Assembly (NCBI GenBank): GCA_902572345.1
Contig: CACGEW010000004.1
Coordinates: 46,750-110,749 of the forward strand
Direction of reading: 5' to 3'
Source: an uncultured Pelagibacteraceae bacterium
Lineage (GTDB): Bacteria > Pseudomonadota > Alphaproteobacteria > Pelagibacterales > Pelagibacteraceae
DNA length: 64,000 nt
Shown here piece by piece: positions 45,564-55,809 of the stretch. The notes beneath the pieces are model-generated. The model was not told the origin of the DNA. It saw nothing but the letters and a program-made list of their open reading frames with translations, and did not search any database. Positions within the stretch are counted from its first letter, which is position 1, and every line of letters begins with the position of its first letter. The translations under genes and the position numbers were made by a program.

Positions 45564-46174
45564 TTTTTAAAATTGACTATAATTATTTTGGACTCCTCAT
45601 TTGTAATGCTATTTTCAAGTTTATAATCGTATTTTTCCTTATTGAAAGCTTTTTTTAAATCTTCCTGTGCGTTTCGACCCTTTAAAACTATTAATTTATG
45701 GGACTTTTTAGCAATTTCACGTGAAACTTGTATTATTGCTTCTAATTTCTTAAAAGCCCTAGTCACTATATAGTCAGAATCGATTATATCTTCATATATG
45801 TTTCCGCGTATTTGAACTTTGATAGACAATTTATTACATACGTCCTCTAGGAAAGCTCTTTTAACTGGAGATTTTTCATATAATTTCACGTGAAAGTCCT
45901 TATTAGTGTTAAATAATGCCAAAATAAGGCCAGGAAAACCAGCCCCTGAACCTAAATCGGATAGAGAGCCTTTTGAAAAGTCAATAAATTTAACTAACTG
46001 AGCAGAATCAAGGATATGCCTTTCCCAGATATTATTTTCTGTACTTTTGGAGATAAAATTATGCTTTTTATTAGCCTTAAGCAGTTCTTCTACGAATATT
46101 CTAATATTGGGTATAGTTTTAGAGCTAAAGTGAAGCTGATTTTGAAGAATATTTATAACTTCATGATCCTGCAT
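45560..46174 (-). CDS. rsmG: 16S rRNA (guanine527-N7)-methyltransferase RsmG
   Basis: 204 residues. A class I SAM methyltransferase with the glycine-rich motif LSDLGSGAGFPGLILAL and the family segment NKKHNFISKSTENNIWERHILDS. It methylates G527 of 16S rRNA; loss gives low-level streptomycin resistance in other bacteria. Two 12-bp parS cores (45715-45726, 45894-45905) are embedded in its coding sequence. It overlaps mnmG by 1 nt and parA by 4 nt. Confidence 0.95.
   Translation of the reverse strand: MQDHEVINILQNQLHFSSKTIPNIRIFVEELLKANKKHNFISKSTENNIWERHILDSAQLVKFIDFSKGSLSDLGSGAGFPGLILALFNTNKDFHVKLYEKSPVKRAFLEDVCNKLSIKVQIRGNIYEDIIDSDYIVTRAFKKLEAIIQVSREIAKKSHKLIVLKGRNAQEDLKKAFNKEKYDYKLENSITNEESKIIIVNFKK
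45715..45726. promoter_or_regulatory. parS centromere site (first of two)
   Basis: TTTCACGTGAAA, a perfect 12-bp palindrome identical to the core of the ParB-binding site known from Bacillus (TGTTTCACGTGAAACA). It lies within rsmG, about 0.9 kb from the parB gene in the same operon. The flanks are AA on the left and CT on the right. Other CACGTG hexamers in the window lack the TTT/AAA flanks, so the match is specific. Confidence 0.9.
45894..45905. promoter_or_regulatory. parS centromere site (second of two)
   Basis: A second TTTCACGTGAAA palindrome, 179 bp from the first (about 17 helical turns) and also within rsmG. Both copies share the two extra bases AA on the left side. Two exact 12-bp matches within 200 bp, next to parAB, are very unlikely by chance in this AT-rich sequence. 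Confidence 0.9.
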
Positions 46175-48042
46175 TAAGCAGTAGCTTTAAATTTTAACTT
46201 TTTGATATGAGATAGCAAGATTATAACGGCTGCAGGAGTGATACCATCTATTCTAATTGCCTGACCTAAAGTTTTAGGCCTAATAGAGATAAGCTTAGAC
46301 TTTACCTCGTTAGACAAACCACTTAAATTTTCATAATTTATGTTTTCAGGAATGATAACTGACTCGTCTTTCTTGAATGATTTAATATCTCGCTCCTGTC
46401 TCTTCAAATAACCCATGTAGTGAGCATCTGTTACAACCTGCTTTTCTATTAACTCAGAAAATGGAGGTATATCAGTAAATATCTGCCTTATTTTTGACAT
46501 ATTTACTTTTCGTTGACCCATAACTTCTAAACAAGATCTTTTAACTCCATCCATTGCAATTTTAATATCATATTTTTTTGCTTCATTAGGAGTCAGAAAT
46601 TTTGATTCTAAAAAGTTATTTAATGAATTAATATTTTTTTTCTTCTCTAAAAATATTTTTTTTCTTTCAGACCCAACTACATCTAAATTAATGCCAAGAT
46701 CTGTTAACCTCTGATCTGCGTTGTCAGCTCTTAAGGTTAATCTATATTCAGCTCTAGAAGTAAACATTCGATAAGGTTCCGTAACACCTTTCGTGATTAA
46801 GTCGTCAATCATCACACCAATGTAAGAAGTTGATCTATCTAGAACAAACTCAGATTTATTTTTGATTTTTAAAGCTGCATTGATACCAGCAATCAAACCT
46901 TGAGCTGCTGCTTCTTCATAACCGGTAGTCCCGTTAATTTGTCCTGCTAAAAATAATGACTTAATTTTTTTTGTTTCTAAAGTAGCATTAAGTTCTCTTG
47001 GATCCACATAATCATACTCAATAGCATACCCAGCTCTTTTCATCTTAACCTGCTCTAAACCCTTAATTTTAGCCAATATTCTGAGCTGAATCTCCTCTGG
47101 AAGAGAAGTAGATATACCATTTGGGTAAATAGTATTGTCCTTTAATCCTTCGGGTTCAAGAAATATTTGATGTTGCTGTTTTTCTTTAAATTTTACAATT
47201 TTATCTTCAATGGATGGACAATAACGTGGTCCTACACCTTTAATGTTTCCCGAATACATTGCGCTTCGAGAAATATTGTCACTAATAATTTTGTGAACTT
47301 CGTTATTGGTGTAAGTCATTCCACACTTGATTTGTTTGTTTTCTATTTTATTTGTAAGGAAAGAAAAATAATAATGATCATCATCAGCTGGCTGCATTTC
47401 TAGGTCATCATAATTAATTGTACTACCATCTAGTCTAGGTGGTGTTCCTGTCTTCAATCTTCCTATTTGCATTTTAAATTTTGCTAACTGCTCACTCAAA
47501 CCAGTAGATGGTTTCTCATCATACCTACCTGCTGGTATTTGAGTTTCTCCAATATGTATTAATCCATTAAGAAAAGTACCAGTAGTTAAGATTAGTTCTT
47601 TAGTTCTTATCTCTTTTCCACTTTGACATACAAAACCAATAATTTTGTCCGCTTCAAATAAAAATTTAACAACAGGATCTGCTAGTACCTCTAAATTCTT
47701 ATAATTTAGTAAAATTTTTTGCATATGCTCTTTATAAAGAGCTCTATCTGACTGAGTACGTGGTCCCTGCACCGCTGGACCTCTACTTCTATTTAACAAT
47801 CTAAATTGAATACCTGATTTATCGGCTACAACGCCCATTACACCATCTAAAGCATCTATTTCTCTCACAAGATGCCCTTTTCCAAGTCCTCCTATAGCAG
47901 GGTTGCAAGACATTTCACCAATTGTCTCTATTTTATGTGTAAAAAGGGCAGTATTTACGCCCATTCTAGCGGATGCTGCTGCTGCTTCACATCCAGCATG
48001 TCCACCCCCTATTACCACTACATCATAGCTCTGTTTACTCAT
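46174..48042 (-). CDS. mnmG: tRNA uridine-5-carboxymethylaminomethyl modification enzyme MnmG (GidA)
   Basis: 622 residues. FAD-binding [20 protein letters not shown] at the N-terminus, the conserved [22 protein letters not shown] with a cysteine, and the second family signature [20 protein letters not shown]. With MnmE it modifies the wobble uridine (cmnm5U34) of several tRNAs. It lies 42 bp downstream of mnmE and overlaps rsmG by 1 nt. Confidence 0.97.
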   Translation of the reverse strand: MSKQSYDVVVIGGGHAGCEAAAASARMGVNTALFTHKIETIGEMSCNPAIGGLGKGHLVREIDALDGVMGVVADKSGIQFRLLNRSRGPAVQGPRTQSDRALYKEHMQKILLNYKNLEVLADPVVKFLFEADKIIGFVCQSGKEIRTKELILTTGTFLNGLIHIGETQIPAGRYDEKPSTGLSEQLAKFKMQIGRLKTGTPPRLDGSTINYDDLEMQPADDDHYYFSFLTNKIENKQIKCGMTYTNNEVHKIISDNISRSAMYSGNIKGVGPRYCPSIEDKIVKFKEKQQHQIFLEPEGLKDNTIYPNGISTSLPEEIQLRILAKIKGLEQVKMKRAGYAIEYDYVDPRELNATLETKKIKSLFLAGQINGTTGYEEAAAQGLIAGINAALKIKNKSEFVLDRSTSYIGVMIDDLITKGVTEPYRMFTSRAEYRLTLRADNADQRLTDLGINLDVVGSERKKIFLEKKKNINSLNNFLESKFLTPNEAKKYDIKIAMDGVKRSCLEVMGQRKVNMSKIRQIFTDIPPFSELIEKQVVTDAHYMGYLKRQERDIKSFKKDESVIIPENINYENLSGLSNEVKSKLISIRPKTLGQAIRIDGITPAAVIILLSHIKKLKFKATA

Positions 48043-48084
48043 AAAATGAATGTAACGCGGTATATTAGGAATACAAGAGGTATT

Positions 48085-49413
48085 TTATTTGCCTATACAA
48101 AAGTCTTTAAATATAGATCCAAGGATTTCCTCAACATCAACTTTTCCGACAATACTTCCAAGATGCCGTGTAGCCATTCTTAGGTCTTCTGCTGCTAATT
48201 CAAGATCTTTATTTTGATCTTTTTTAAGAAAGTTATCTATTTCTTTTAAGCATTCATTAAGCTTAACTCTATGTCTTTCTCGCGTAATTAAAACAGTATT
48301 ATTAGACGTGAATTTTTTACTTAATTTTTCTTTAATTTTTTTAATAAGACTATCGATATTTTTATTTTCTTTAACTGAGGCTAACACCGTATCTGTATCG
48401 AATTTATGATTCTGCTTTTCTTGTACGTCTGACTTATTAAGTAAAACTATCGTGTCTTTATTGATCATTTTTTTTATTTCGTGATTTATACCTTTTGAAG
48501 AATTATCAATAACAATAATATTCAAATCAGCTTCTTTCGATTTTCCTAAAGCTAAAGATATACCTTTTTTTTCAACTTCATTTTTTGCATCTCTAATACC
48601 TGCAGTATCAGCTAAGATCACAGGATAACCGTCTATATTTAAATATGTCTCAATTACATCTCTGGTAGTTCCAGCTTCATCTGAAACAATAGCTACATCT
48701 CTTTTTGCTATCAAATTTAAAAGTGAAGATTTACCTGCATTAACTTCACCTGTAATAGAAACTCTAAATCCATCTCTTATTTTTTCTCCTATTTTATTAT
48801 CCTCTATAATCTTATGAATATTCTTATGGATTTCTTTAATAGAGTTTTGTACTTCTTTTAAAACTTTTTCTGGTAAATCATCCTCGGCAAAATCTATTTT
48901 AGCTTCGATATAAGATAAAGATTTTATTAATTTATCTCTTAAATTATTATAATAATTTGAGGCATTGCCTTGAACTAATTTAACAGCTTGATCTCTTTGT
49001 AGCTCTGTCTCAGCATGAATTAGATCACCTATACTTTCAGCTTTTAAAAGATCAATTTTATCATTTTGAAAAGCTATCTTTGTAAATTCACCTGGTTCAG
49101 CTAATCTACAATTTTCTTGTTCTGAAAGTGCTTTTAATAAAGCGTTAATAACAGCATTACTACCATGAACCTGGAACTCAGCTAAATCATCGCCAGTATA
49201 GCTATTAGGCCCGGGAAACCACAGTAATAGAGCCTCCGGGTCTATTACTGTATCGTTTTTTGGATCATAAAATTTACAATAATTTACTTCATTAGAATTA
49301 ATTTCTTTTAATTTTGTTAAGTTTTTGCAAACTTTAAGAGTGTCTTTACCTGAGACTCTAACGATGGCTATTCCTGACGGACCTCTGCCTGATGAAAGTG
49401 CGTAAATATTCAT
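48085..49413 (-). CDS. mnmE: tRNA modification GTPase MnmE (TrmE)
   Basis: 442 residues. The N-terminal folate-binding domain (IYALSSGRGPSGIAIVRVSG) precedes a helical domain with an inserted G domain (G1 GEVNAGKSSLLN, G3 DTAGI, G4 NKSD) and the C-terminal motif FCIGK, whose cysteine is catalytic. It is the partner of MnmG in U34 modification. It heads the minus-strand mnmE-mnmG-rsmG-parA-parB run and lies 4 nt after the Ubi-type hydroxylase gene. Confidence 0.97.
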   Translation of the reverse strand: MNIYALSSGRGPSGIAIVRVSGKDTLKVCKNLTKLKEINSNEVNYCKFYDPKNDTVIDPEALLLWFPGPNSYTGDDLAEFQVHGSNAVINALLKALSEQENCRLAEPGEFTKIAFQNDKIDLLKAESIGDLIHAETELQRDQAVKLVQGNASNYYNNLRDKLIKSLSYIEAKIDFAEDDLPEKVLKEVQNSIKEIHKNIHKIIEDNKIGEKIRDGFRVSITGEVNAGKSSLLNLIAKRDVAIVSDEAGTTRDVIETYLNIDGYPVILADTAGIRDAKNEVEKKGISLALGKSKEADLNIIVIDNSSKGINHEIKKMINKDTIVLLNKSDVQEKQNHKFDTDTVLASVKENKNIDSLIKKIKEKLSKKFTSNNTVLITRERHRVKLNECLKEIDNFLKKDQNKDLELAAEDLRMATRHLGSIVGKVDVEEILGSIFKDFCIGK

Positions 49414-49417
49414 TAAA

Positions 49418-50515
49418 TTAAATTGATAAACCTTGATTAGAAATAAATTTGCTTATTTTTTTAAGAGTATCATTTTTCGAAATATTTTTCAAAATTGTTT
49501 CTTTAAATGGATCTAACAATTTATTTTTTTTAAAGAAATTATGAGTTAAATCAATTCCTATACCAGTAATAATATTCTCGGATTTTCTATTACTTGTAAA
49601 TTCTTCAAGAGCAGGAGTGCTTTTTAAAAACATGCCTAATTCTGTGTAATATTTAAAAATCTTTTGTAAATTATAAATATCTCTTAATACAAGATTAAAA
49701 CCTTGACCTGCTACGGGATGGACAGTGTGCAATCCCTCACCAAGAATAAGAATATCATTTTTATAATAAGTTCTTTTTAAATTTAGCATAAGCGGATAAG
49801 ATTGATGATTTGAAATCTGAATTTTATTTGTTTTTAAAACTTTAGAAATTTTAGATTTAACAATAGAGTTAATATCTTTTGTCGGAAAATCTTTATTTAC
49901 GCTCCACACAAATGAAAAATTATTTTTAGAAAAGGGAAGTATTGCTAGTGGTCCTTCTTTTAAAAAGTATTGAGCAGTATTTAAATTTTTCAAATTGTGT
50001 TTAACGTAACCTGTGATAGCGATTTCTTTATAATCTTTATTTAACGATCTTTTATCAACTATACTTTGATAGATTTTTGAGGATCTTCCTAAGCATAATA
50101 TTTTCATATCATAACCATCTAAGTCCTTTAAATGATTAATATTTTTTTGGAGCATTTTTATTTTTTTCTTTTTAATTTCTTTGATTAGAATTTCTTTGAT
50201 TTTATTATTCTCAAAAACGTACATAAGATTTTTGCTATCTTCATTAAAGTTTAAGAAATTCATATTCTGATCTTTTGTCTCATAGAAAAGATCAATTTTT
50301 TTGGAAGGCCAAAATAATTTTTTGTCGAGTTTATCTATGACTTTATTAAAAAACTCGTAGTTAGAGGCAGAAATAGCTGTTGTTCGTCTATCCTTAGAAT
50401 GCTTGTTTTTTCTAGATATTAAGAGCACTTCTAGGCCTTCTAATTTGTTTAATGCTAAAGCAGTCATTAAACCTGAAAGACCGTCTCCAACTATGCAAAT
50501 TCTCTGTTTTTTCAT
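49418..50515 (-). CDS. UbiH/UbiF/UbiL-type FAD-dependent ring hydroxylase
   Basis: 365 residues from the ATG at 50515, chosen because MKKQRICIVGDGLSGLMTALAL starts the Rossmann FAD motif; a longer frame to 50602 would run into the ftsK start. The second FAD motif ILGEGLHTVHPVAGQGFNL is clear, with Glu where Asp is usual (GDAAH...). It belongs to the ubiquinone-ring monooxygenase family; which ring carbon it hydroxylates cannot be told. It is divergent from ftsK across 56 bp, a pairing also common in other alphaproteobacteria. Confidence 0.82.
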   Translation of the reverse strand: MKKQRICIVGDGLSGLMTALALNKLEGLEVLLISRKNKHSKDRRTTAISASNYEFFNKVIDKLDKKLFWPSKKIDLFYETKDQNMNFLNFNEDSKNLMYVFENNKIKEILIKEIKKKKIKMLQKNINHLKDLDGYDMKILCLGRSSKIYQSIVDKRSLNKDYKEIAITGYVKHNLKNLNTAQYFLKEGPLAILPFSKNNFSFVWSVNKDFPTKDINSIVKSKISKVLKTNKIQISNHQSYPLMLNLKRTYYKNDILILGEGLHTVHPVAGQGFNLVLRDIYNLQKIFKYYTELGMFLKSTPALEEFTSNRKSENIITGIGIDLTHNFFKKNKLLDPFKETILKNISKNDTLKKISKFISNQGLSI

Positions 50516-50571
50516 ATTAAAATTTTTCTCACTTTCATAAAAATGGTAAAAAGTACGTAAAACGATTCGAT

Positions 50572-52668
50572 ATGAATACAAACTTTTTAAATAGTGTAAC
50601 AAATTTTTTGAAAAAACGAACCTTTGAATTTATAGGATTAATCTTAATTTCAACGAGTATCGGCCTAGCAATAGCTTTTACGACATATTCACCGGAAGAT
50701 CCTTCATTTGTCTATGGTGATAGGGAATTTGAGATCAAAAATTTATTTGGAATCTACGGCAGTAGTATTGCTGATTTTCTCTTACAAAGTTTTGGTCTAG
50801 TTTCATTTTTAATTTTGGCTAACTTTTTATTTTGGGGAATTAATTTAATCATACAAAAAGAAATCAAAAGAATAATTTTAAAATTATTTTTAGTGGTTTC
50901 ATATTTGGTCTTAGGTACTATCTTTATTTATATTACCTTTAATAATTCATTCTGGCTTATCGATAATGGCAACTCGGGTTTTGTTGGAAAAATTGGTTAT
51001 GAATTTTTAAGTACATGGTTTCCATATATTGATAACACTTACTCAGCTTATGGTTTGTTATTGCTTACTTTGATCTTTTTTATTTTTTCTGCAGATTTAA
51101 ATATAAAGAAAATAATTACTGGGACTTTTTCTATAATTACTTCACTGTTTAGAAGAAAAGAAAATACTATTCCTGATGTTAATTTAGAAGCAAATCTCAC
51201 AGAGGAGAAAAGTGAAATCATTGAAAGACCACAACAATCATTTTCTTTTGGTGACTTAACTAAATCAGAAAAACCAACAACTAGTTCAAGATCAAAATAT
51301 AAACTTCCAGCAATAGATTATTTAGACAAAAGCTCTACAAAACTTAGTGCATCAGAATTAAATAAAAATCGACCTGATGGTGAGTTTATGGAGAAAATAC
51401 TTTTAGATTTTGGTATTGATGGGAAAATTAAAGCTATCAATAATGGTCCTGTTGTTAGTTTATATGAATTTGAACCAGCTCCTGGGGTAAAAGTTTCGAA
51501 AATAATAAATTTATCCGAGGATTTAGCACGTAACACTAGTTCAACATCTGCAAGAGTTTCGGTAATTCCAGGTAAAAATACAGTTGGTATAGAGATACCA
51601 AACGAGACAAGAGAAAGTGTATCACTTCGAGAAATTATTTCTTATGAAAAGTTTCAAAAGAAAGATGTAAAATTACCTATTGCACTTGGAAAAAGTATAT
51701 CTGGCATGCCTATCGTTGGAGATCTTACTTCAATGCCTCACTTATTAATTGCAGGAACTACAGGTTCAGGTAAGTCGGTTTGTATAAATACTATTATTGT
51801 TTCATTACTATACAAATTAAATCCTGATCTTTGTAAATTTATTTTAATTGATCCTAAAATGTTAGAGCTATCAACATACGAGGGTATTCCTCATTTATTA
51901 ACTCCAGTAATCACTGATGCAAAGAAAGCAACGTCTGCTCTGGCTTGGACTGTGAAAGAAATGAATAGCAGGTACAAACTTATGAGCAAAGTTGGAGTGA
52001 GAAACATCGATGGTTACAATGCTAAACATAAATTAAAGATGCCTTACATCGTTGTTGTAGTTGATGAGATGTCAGACTTAATGCTTGTTGCTGGCAAAGA
52101 GATAGAAAACTATATTCAAAAATTATCTCAAATGGCAAGAGCAGCAGGTATACACATTATTATGGCAACGCAAAGACCAAGTGTTGATGTTATTACAGGT
52201 ACAATTAAAGCAAACTTTCCAACAAGAGTTTCTTTTCAAGTAAGTTCTAAAATAGATAGTAGAACAATATTAGGAGAGCAGGGAGCAGAACAATTATTAG
52301 GTAAAGGTGATATGTTATTCATGTCCTCTGCCAATAGAATTGTTAGGATTCACGGTCCGTTTGTTTCAGAGAATGAAATAGAAAAAATTGTAAACTCTAT
52401 CAGAGCGCAAGGCGAGCCAGATTATATGGATGAAATAACTGCACATGCAAGTAACGAGACTTCTTCTACAGCAGAAGGAGAAGGGGATGAAGACGAGCTA
52501 TATTCTCAAGCAGTTGATATAATTAAATCAGAAGGAAAAGCTTCGACGAGTTTCTTACAAAGAAAATTACAAATCGGCTATAATAGGGCGGCTAGAATTA
52601 TTGATATGATGGAAGAAAAAGGTATTGTCAGTAAAGCAAATCATGTTGGTAAACGTGAAGTTCTATAA
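50572..52668 (+). CDS. ftsK: DNA translocase FtsK (short form)
   Basis: 698 residues, about half the length of E. coli FtsK because the Pro/Gln linker is reduced to roughly 70-90 residues. Four transmembrane helices lie in the first ~180 residues. The RecA-type motor has Walker A GTTGSGKS at 395-402, Walker B IVVVVDEMSDLML, and a C-terminal gamma winged helix (STSFLQRKLQIGYNRAARIID) that reads polar sequences near dif. It couples chromosome dimer resolution to division. The 3' end overlaps the lolA start. Confidence 0.96.
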   Translation: MNTNFLNSVTNFLKKRTFEFIGLILISTSIGLAIAFTTYSPEDPSFVYGDREFEIKNLFGIYGSSIADFLLQSFGLVSFLILANFLFWGINLIIQKEIKRIILKLFLVVSYLVLGTIFIYITFNNSFWLIDNGNSGFVGKIGYEFLSTWFPYIDNTYSAYGLLLLTLIFFIFSADLNIKKIITGTFSIITSLFRRKENTIPDVNLEANLTEEKSEIIERPQQSFSFGDLTKSEKPTTSSRSKYKLPAIDYLDKSSTKLSASELNKNRPDGEFMEKILLDFGIDGKIKAINNGPVVSLYEFEPAPGVKVSKIINLSEDLARNTSSTSARVSVIPGKNTVGIEIPNETRESVSLREIISYEKFQKKDVKLPIALGKSISGMPIVGDLTSMPHLLIAGTTGSGKSVCINTIIVSLLYKLNPDLCKFILIDPKMLELSTYEGIPHLLTPVITDAKKATSALAWTVKEMNSRYKLMSKVGVRNIDGYNAKHKLKMPYIVVVVDEMSDLMLVAGKEIENYIQKLSQMARAAGIHIIMATQRPSVDVITGTIKANFPTRVSFQVSSKIDSRTILGEQGAEQLLGKGDMLFMSSANRIVRIHGPFVSENEIEKIVNSIRAQGEPDYMDEITAHASNETSSTAEGEGDEDELYSQAVDIIKSEGKASTSFLQRKLQIGYNRAARIIDMMEEKGIVSKANHVGKREVL

Positions 52669-53203
52669 AGTTTTCACAATATTTATTTTATTATCAGTAA
52701 ATCTTTCTGCTGATGAAAAAAATCAAATAGTCACTCAATTAAATAATTTAAATTCTTTAGAATTTACTTTTGATCAAATCATTAATGACAAAACCGAAAA
52801 AGGAAGCTGTCTTTTAGAATTTCCTGGAAAATTAAAATGTGATTATTTTGATGATAAAAAAAAGGAATTAATAATTAATAAAAAAAAATTAGCGATTACG
52901 CAAAAGAGGTATAACAAAACTTACTATTATCCTATTTCAAAATCTCCGTTCCTAAATATTTTATATAAAAATAAGCTTTTAGAAATTGTAAAATCTGGAA
53001 AGTTAGAACTATCTGATCAAATTATAAAGTTAGTTTATTTGGAAGAAAACGAGATAACAGTTTTCTTCGACAAGAAAACATTAGATTTAAAAGGTTGGCA
53101 AATAATTGACCAATACAACAACAATATAAATTTCTCTTTAAACATTGTTGCTAAAAATGATGTCTTTAAAAAAGGGACTTTTAAAATTCCTGAGATGAAT
53201 TAA
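52655..53203 (+). CDS. lolA: outer-membrane lipoprotein carrier protein LolA
   Basis: About 182 residues if translation starts at the GTG at 52655. Starts at 52643 (ATG) or 52625 (ATG) are also in frame, but they lengthen the overlap with ftsK and add charged residues before the signal peptide (KVFTIFILLSVNLSA). The mature part matches LolA: LNSLEFTFDQIINDKTEKGSCLLEFPGKLKCDY and later ITVFFDKKTLDLKGWQIID. It carries lipoproteins across the periplasm. The ftsK-lolA order is conserved in alphaproteobacteria. Its TAA interlocks with the GNAT gene's TAA. Confidence 0.88.
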   Translation: MKFYKVFTIFILLSVNLSADEKNQIVTQLNNLNSLEFTFDQIINDKTEKGSCLLEFPGKLKCDYFDDKKKELIINKKKLAITQKRYNKTYYYPISKSPFLNILYKNKLLEIVKSGKLELSDQIIKLVYLEENEITVFFDKKTLDLKGWQIIDQYNNNINFSLNIVAKNDVFKKGTFKIPEMN

Positions 53204-53706
53204 GCTACGAAATCAATTTCTTCTTCTTTAAAAATTTCAAAACCTTTTGACTTATAATTTTGCAGCGCATGTTTATGGTCTAAACTACAAGTATGAACCC
53301 ACATTCTTTCTGGATTCTTTCTTGATGCACTAGCAATTGCGTGATTAACAAGAGTTGCCCCTAGTTTTAGGCCTCTAAATTCTTTTAATACTCCCATATT
53401 TATTAGTTCTACTTCATTGGAAGTTGGATGGTATTCTTGTTCATAATAACCAACTAGATCTTCACCTTTTTTTAAAACATGTGTTTCTAAATTTTTATTT
53501 GTTACATACTTGTTCCATTCTTTGTCGGACCAAAGAAGTCTATCTCTCCAATAATGATCAAGACCTATTTGTTTGTAAAAAAATTTGTTTAATTGAAAAT
53601 CATTTTTATCATCTAAAATAATTTTATAATTCTCTGGTAGATTTAAATCGATAGTGTTTGAAAAATCTTTAATCTCTAAAAAATATCTTTTAACTCTTGA
53701 AACCAT
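53200..53706 (-). CDS. GNAT-family N-acetyltransferase
   Basis: 168 residues. The acetyl-CoA-binding part of the GNAT fold is recognisable: strand MGVLKEFRGLKLGATLVNHAI (the R/Q-x-x-G-x-G/A segment has RGLKLGA) and HTCSLDHKHALQNYKSKGFEI. The substrate is unknown. It starts 1 nt before the HIT gene ends and is the last gene of the hisB-to-GNAT minus-strand series, so it may be cotranscribed with histidine genes without being part of the pathway. Confidence 0.8.
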   Translation of the reverse strand: MVSRVKRYFLEIKDFSNTIDLNLPENYKIILDDKNDFQLNKFFYKQIGLDHYWRDRLLWSDKEWNKYVTNKNLETHVLKKGEDLVGYYEQEYHPTSNEVELINMGVLKEFRGLKLGATLVNHAIASASRKNPERMWVHTCSLDHKHALQNYKSKGFEIFKEEEIDFVA

Positions 53707-54062
53707 TAACTAACCATCTTTCCTATCTTTTCACCTGCAAAAATATGAAAATGAAGATGAGGAACTTCTTGTCCTCCATCACTGCCAATATTTGTAAGAG
53801 CTCTATATCCTTTATCTTTTGAGCCCATTAAGTTTGCTACATGTGTAACTGCTTTATTTAATTCGACAATCTCTTTATCAGAGGCTTTATTATTAAAATC
53901 ATCTAGATCAACATATTCGCCTTTTGGTATTACTAATACGTGCACTTTCTTTTGAGGATTAATGTCATGAAAAGCTAAAACATAATCGTTTTCATAAACT
54001 TTCTTGCAAGGAATTTCTTCTCTTAAAATTTTTGCGAATACGTTATTTTTATCGTAATTCAT
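53706..54062 (-). CDS. HIT-family (HINT-like) nucleotide-binding hydrolase
   Basis: 118 residues with the histidine triad HLHFHIFAG near 101-109, plus N-terminal FAKILREEIPCKKVYEND typical of HINT proteins, which cleave adenylyl-phosphoramidates such as AMP-lysine. In many bacteria a HIT gene follows hisE, and it may be part of the same operon here (4-nt overlap). A specific link to histidine synthesis is not established. Confidence 0.92.
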   Translation of the reverse strand: MNYDKNNVFAKILREEIPCKKVYENDYVLAFHDINPQKKVHVLVIPKGEYVDLDDFNNKASDKEIVELNKAVTHVANLMGSKDKGYRALTNIGSDGGQEVPHLHFHIFAGEKIGKMVS

Positions 54063-54331
54063 TTTTGTCTTTTTTTTAGTTCACTCATAACATTTTCAAT
54101 CTTGATATTATTAGCCTCAAGATAAACCATCAAATGATACAGAACATCTGCTGCTTCGTGTATTTTATTAGAATCTTTTTCAACAGCCTCTATTAATTCT
54201 CCTATTTCCTCTTTAACTTTTGCAACACTCAAGCTTTTATCGTTGAGAAGTTTATTCGTATAAGATTTATCAGGAGAAGAATTTTTTCTATCTCTAATAG
54301 TTTTCATTAACTGTTCTAGATTTTCAAACAT
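54059..54331 (-). CDS. hisE: phosphoribosyl-ATP pyrophosphatase
   Basis: 90 residues. An all-helical MazG-like pyrophosphatase with the metal-binding pattern VKEEIGELIEAVEKDSNKIHEAADVLYHL (EExxE...ExxD spread over two helices). It carries out the second step of histidine biosynthesis. Standalone HisE (not fused to HisI) is normal in alphaproteobacteria. It starts 1 nt after the hisF stop and overlaps the HIT gene. Confidence 0.94.
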   Translation of the reverse strand: MFENLEQLMKTIRDRKNSSPDKSYTNKLLNDKSLSVAKVKEEIGELIEAVEKDSNKIHEAADVLYHLMVYLEANNIKIENVMSELKKRQK

Positions 54332-54332
54332 A

Positions 54333-55091
54333 TTATAATCTTACTGATACATTCTTAGAATTCAAATATTCTTTAGCTTCTTTAATTTTATATTCACCAT
54401 AGTGAAAGATAGAAGCTGCTAGAACTGCACTTGCGCCGCCTTTAACTATACCATCATAGAGATGATCTAAATTACCTACACCACCAGAGGCAATAACAGG
54501 AATATTTGTGCTATCTGTAATTACTTTTAATAATTCAACATCATAGCCGGACTTAGTTCCATCTCTATCCATAGAAGTTAATAGAATTTCTCCTGCTCCA
54601 TTTGTTTCTACTTGTTTAGCAAATTCTACGGCATCAATACCTGTTTTATTTCTTCCACCGTGAGTAAAAACTTCCCATTTATTATCTGAAACTTTTTTTG
54701 CATCGATAGCTACAACAATACATTGAGAACCAAATTTTGTAGACGCTTCTTTAACAAAACTAACGTCTTTAACTGCTGCTGTATTAATAGAAACTTTATC
54801 TGCACCAGCTAATAATAAATCAGTTATATTTTGAATAGTTCTAACACCACCACCTACAGTTAAAGGAACAAAACATTCTTTTGCAGTTTTTCTTACAATA
54901 TCAATAATTGTCTCTCTATTTTCATTCGATGCGGTAATATCTAAAAAACAAATTTCATCAGCTCCACCGTCGCTGTAAATCTTAGCTTGTTCAACTGGAT
55001 CTCCAGCATCTTTTAATTCAACAAAGTTAATGCCTTTAACTACTCTTCCATTCTTAACATCTAAACAAGGTATAATTCTATTTTTAAGCAC
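54333..55091 (-). CDS. hisF: imidazole glycerol phosphate synthase, cyclase subunit
   Basis: 252 residues. TIM barrel with catalytic Asp near the start ([19 protein letters not shown]) and the second phosphate-binding half with [15 protein letters not shown]. Together with HisH it converts PRFAR to imidazole glycerol phosphate and AICAR. It overlaps hisA by 8 nt. Confidence 0.97.
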   Translation of the reverse strand: MLKNRIIPCLDVKNGRVVKGINFVELKDAGDPVEQAKIYSDGGADEICFLDITASNENRETIIDIVRKTAKECFVPLTVGGGVRTIQNITDLLLAGADKVSINTAAVKDVSFVKEASTKFGSQCIVVAIDAKKVSDNKWEVFTHGGRNKTGIDAVEFAKQVETNGAGEILLTSMDRDGTKSGYDVELLKVITDSTNIPVIASGGVGNLDHLYDGIVKGGASAVLAASIFHYGEYKIKEAKEYLNSKNVSVRL

Positions 55092-55809
55092 CTATCTCCT
55101 TCGCTAATTCATCAAGTTTAATATCGCCATCATAAATAGCTTTACCAACAATAATGCCTTCAATTTTATTATTATTTAACTCTTTAGCTTTTTTAATGTC
55201 ATTTATTGAAGAAACACCTCCTGAAATCACAACAGGACAATTAGAAAATTCTGCAACTTTTACTGTCTCATCTAAGTTAGGGCTGGTCTTCATTCCATCT
55301 CTATTTATATCTGTATAAATAATTCTGCTCACTCCATAACTATTTACTTCTTTAAGAAAATCCATGGTTTTAATATTTAGATTTTCTTTCCAGCCTGATA
55401 CAGAAAGATTTCCATCCTTTGCGTCTAATCCCAGAGCAATTTGACTTTTAAATTTTTCACAGGCCTCTTTTAAAAATTCTTTGTTTTTGATCGCACCGCT
55501 TCCTAAAATTACCTTCTCAACACCCGCATCGATATAATGCTTAATACTATCGAGGGATCTAACACCACCACCTATTTCAATCTTTAAATCGTATTTACTT
55601 ACTATTTCTTTGATAATATCTAAATTGACTGTCTTTCCAGTTAATGCACCATCCAAATCAACAATATGTAAATTTTTAAAGCCGTGATCTTTATACTTAC
55701 CGGCTTGATCAATTGGTGAAGTTTCATATTCAGTTTTTTTTTCAAAGTCTCCTTTGATTAATCTTACACATTTCTTATCTTTAATATCTATAGCAGGAAA
55801 TATTTTCAT
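55084..55809 (-). CDS. hisA: phosphoribosylformimino-AICAR ribotide isomerase
   Basis: 241 residues. TIM barrel paralogous to HisF. The catalytic Asp near the N-terminus is seen in [18 protein letters not shown], and the second Asp in [16 protein letters not shown]. It isomerises ProFAR to PRFAR. It shares 1 nt with hisH and 8 nt with hisF, a fully packed histidine operon. Confidence 0.97.
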   Translation of the reverse strand: MKIFPAIDIKDKKCVRLIKGDFEKKTEYETSPIDQAGKYKDHGFKNLHIVDLDGALTGKTVNLDIIKEIVSKYDLKIEIGGGVRSLDSIKHYIDAGVEKVILGSGAIKNKEFLKEACEKFKSQIALGLDAKDGNLSVSGWKENLNIKTMDFLKEVNSYGVSRIIYTDINRDGMKTSPNLDETVKVAEFSNCPVVISGGVSSINDIKKAKELNNNKIEGIIVGKAIYDGDIKLDELAKEIGA

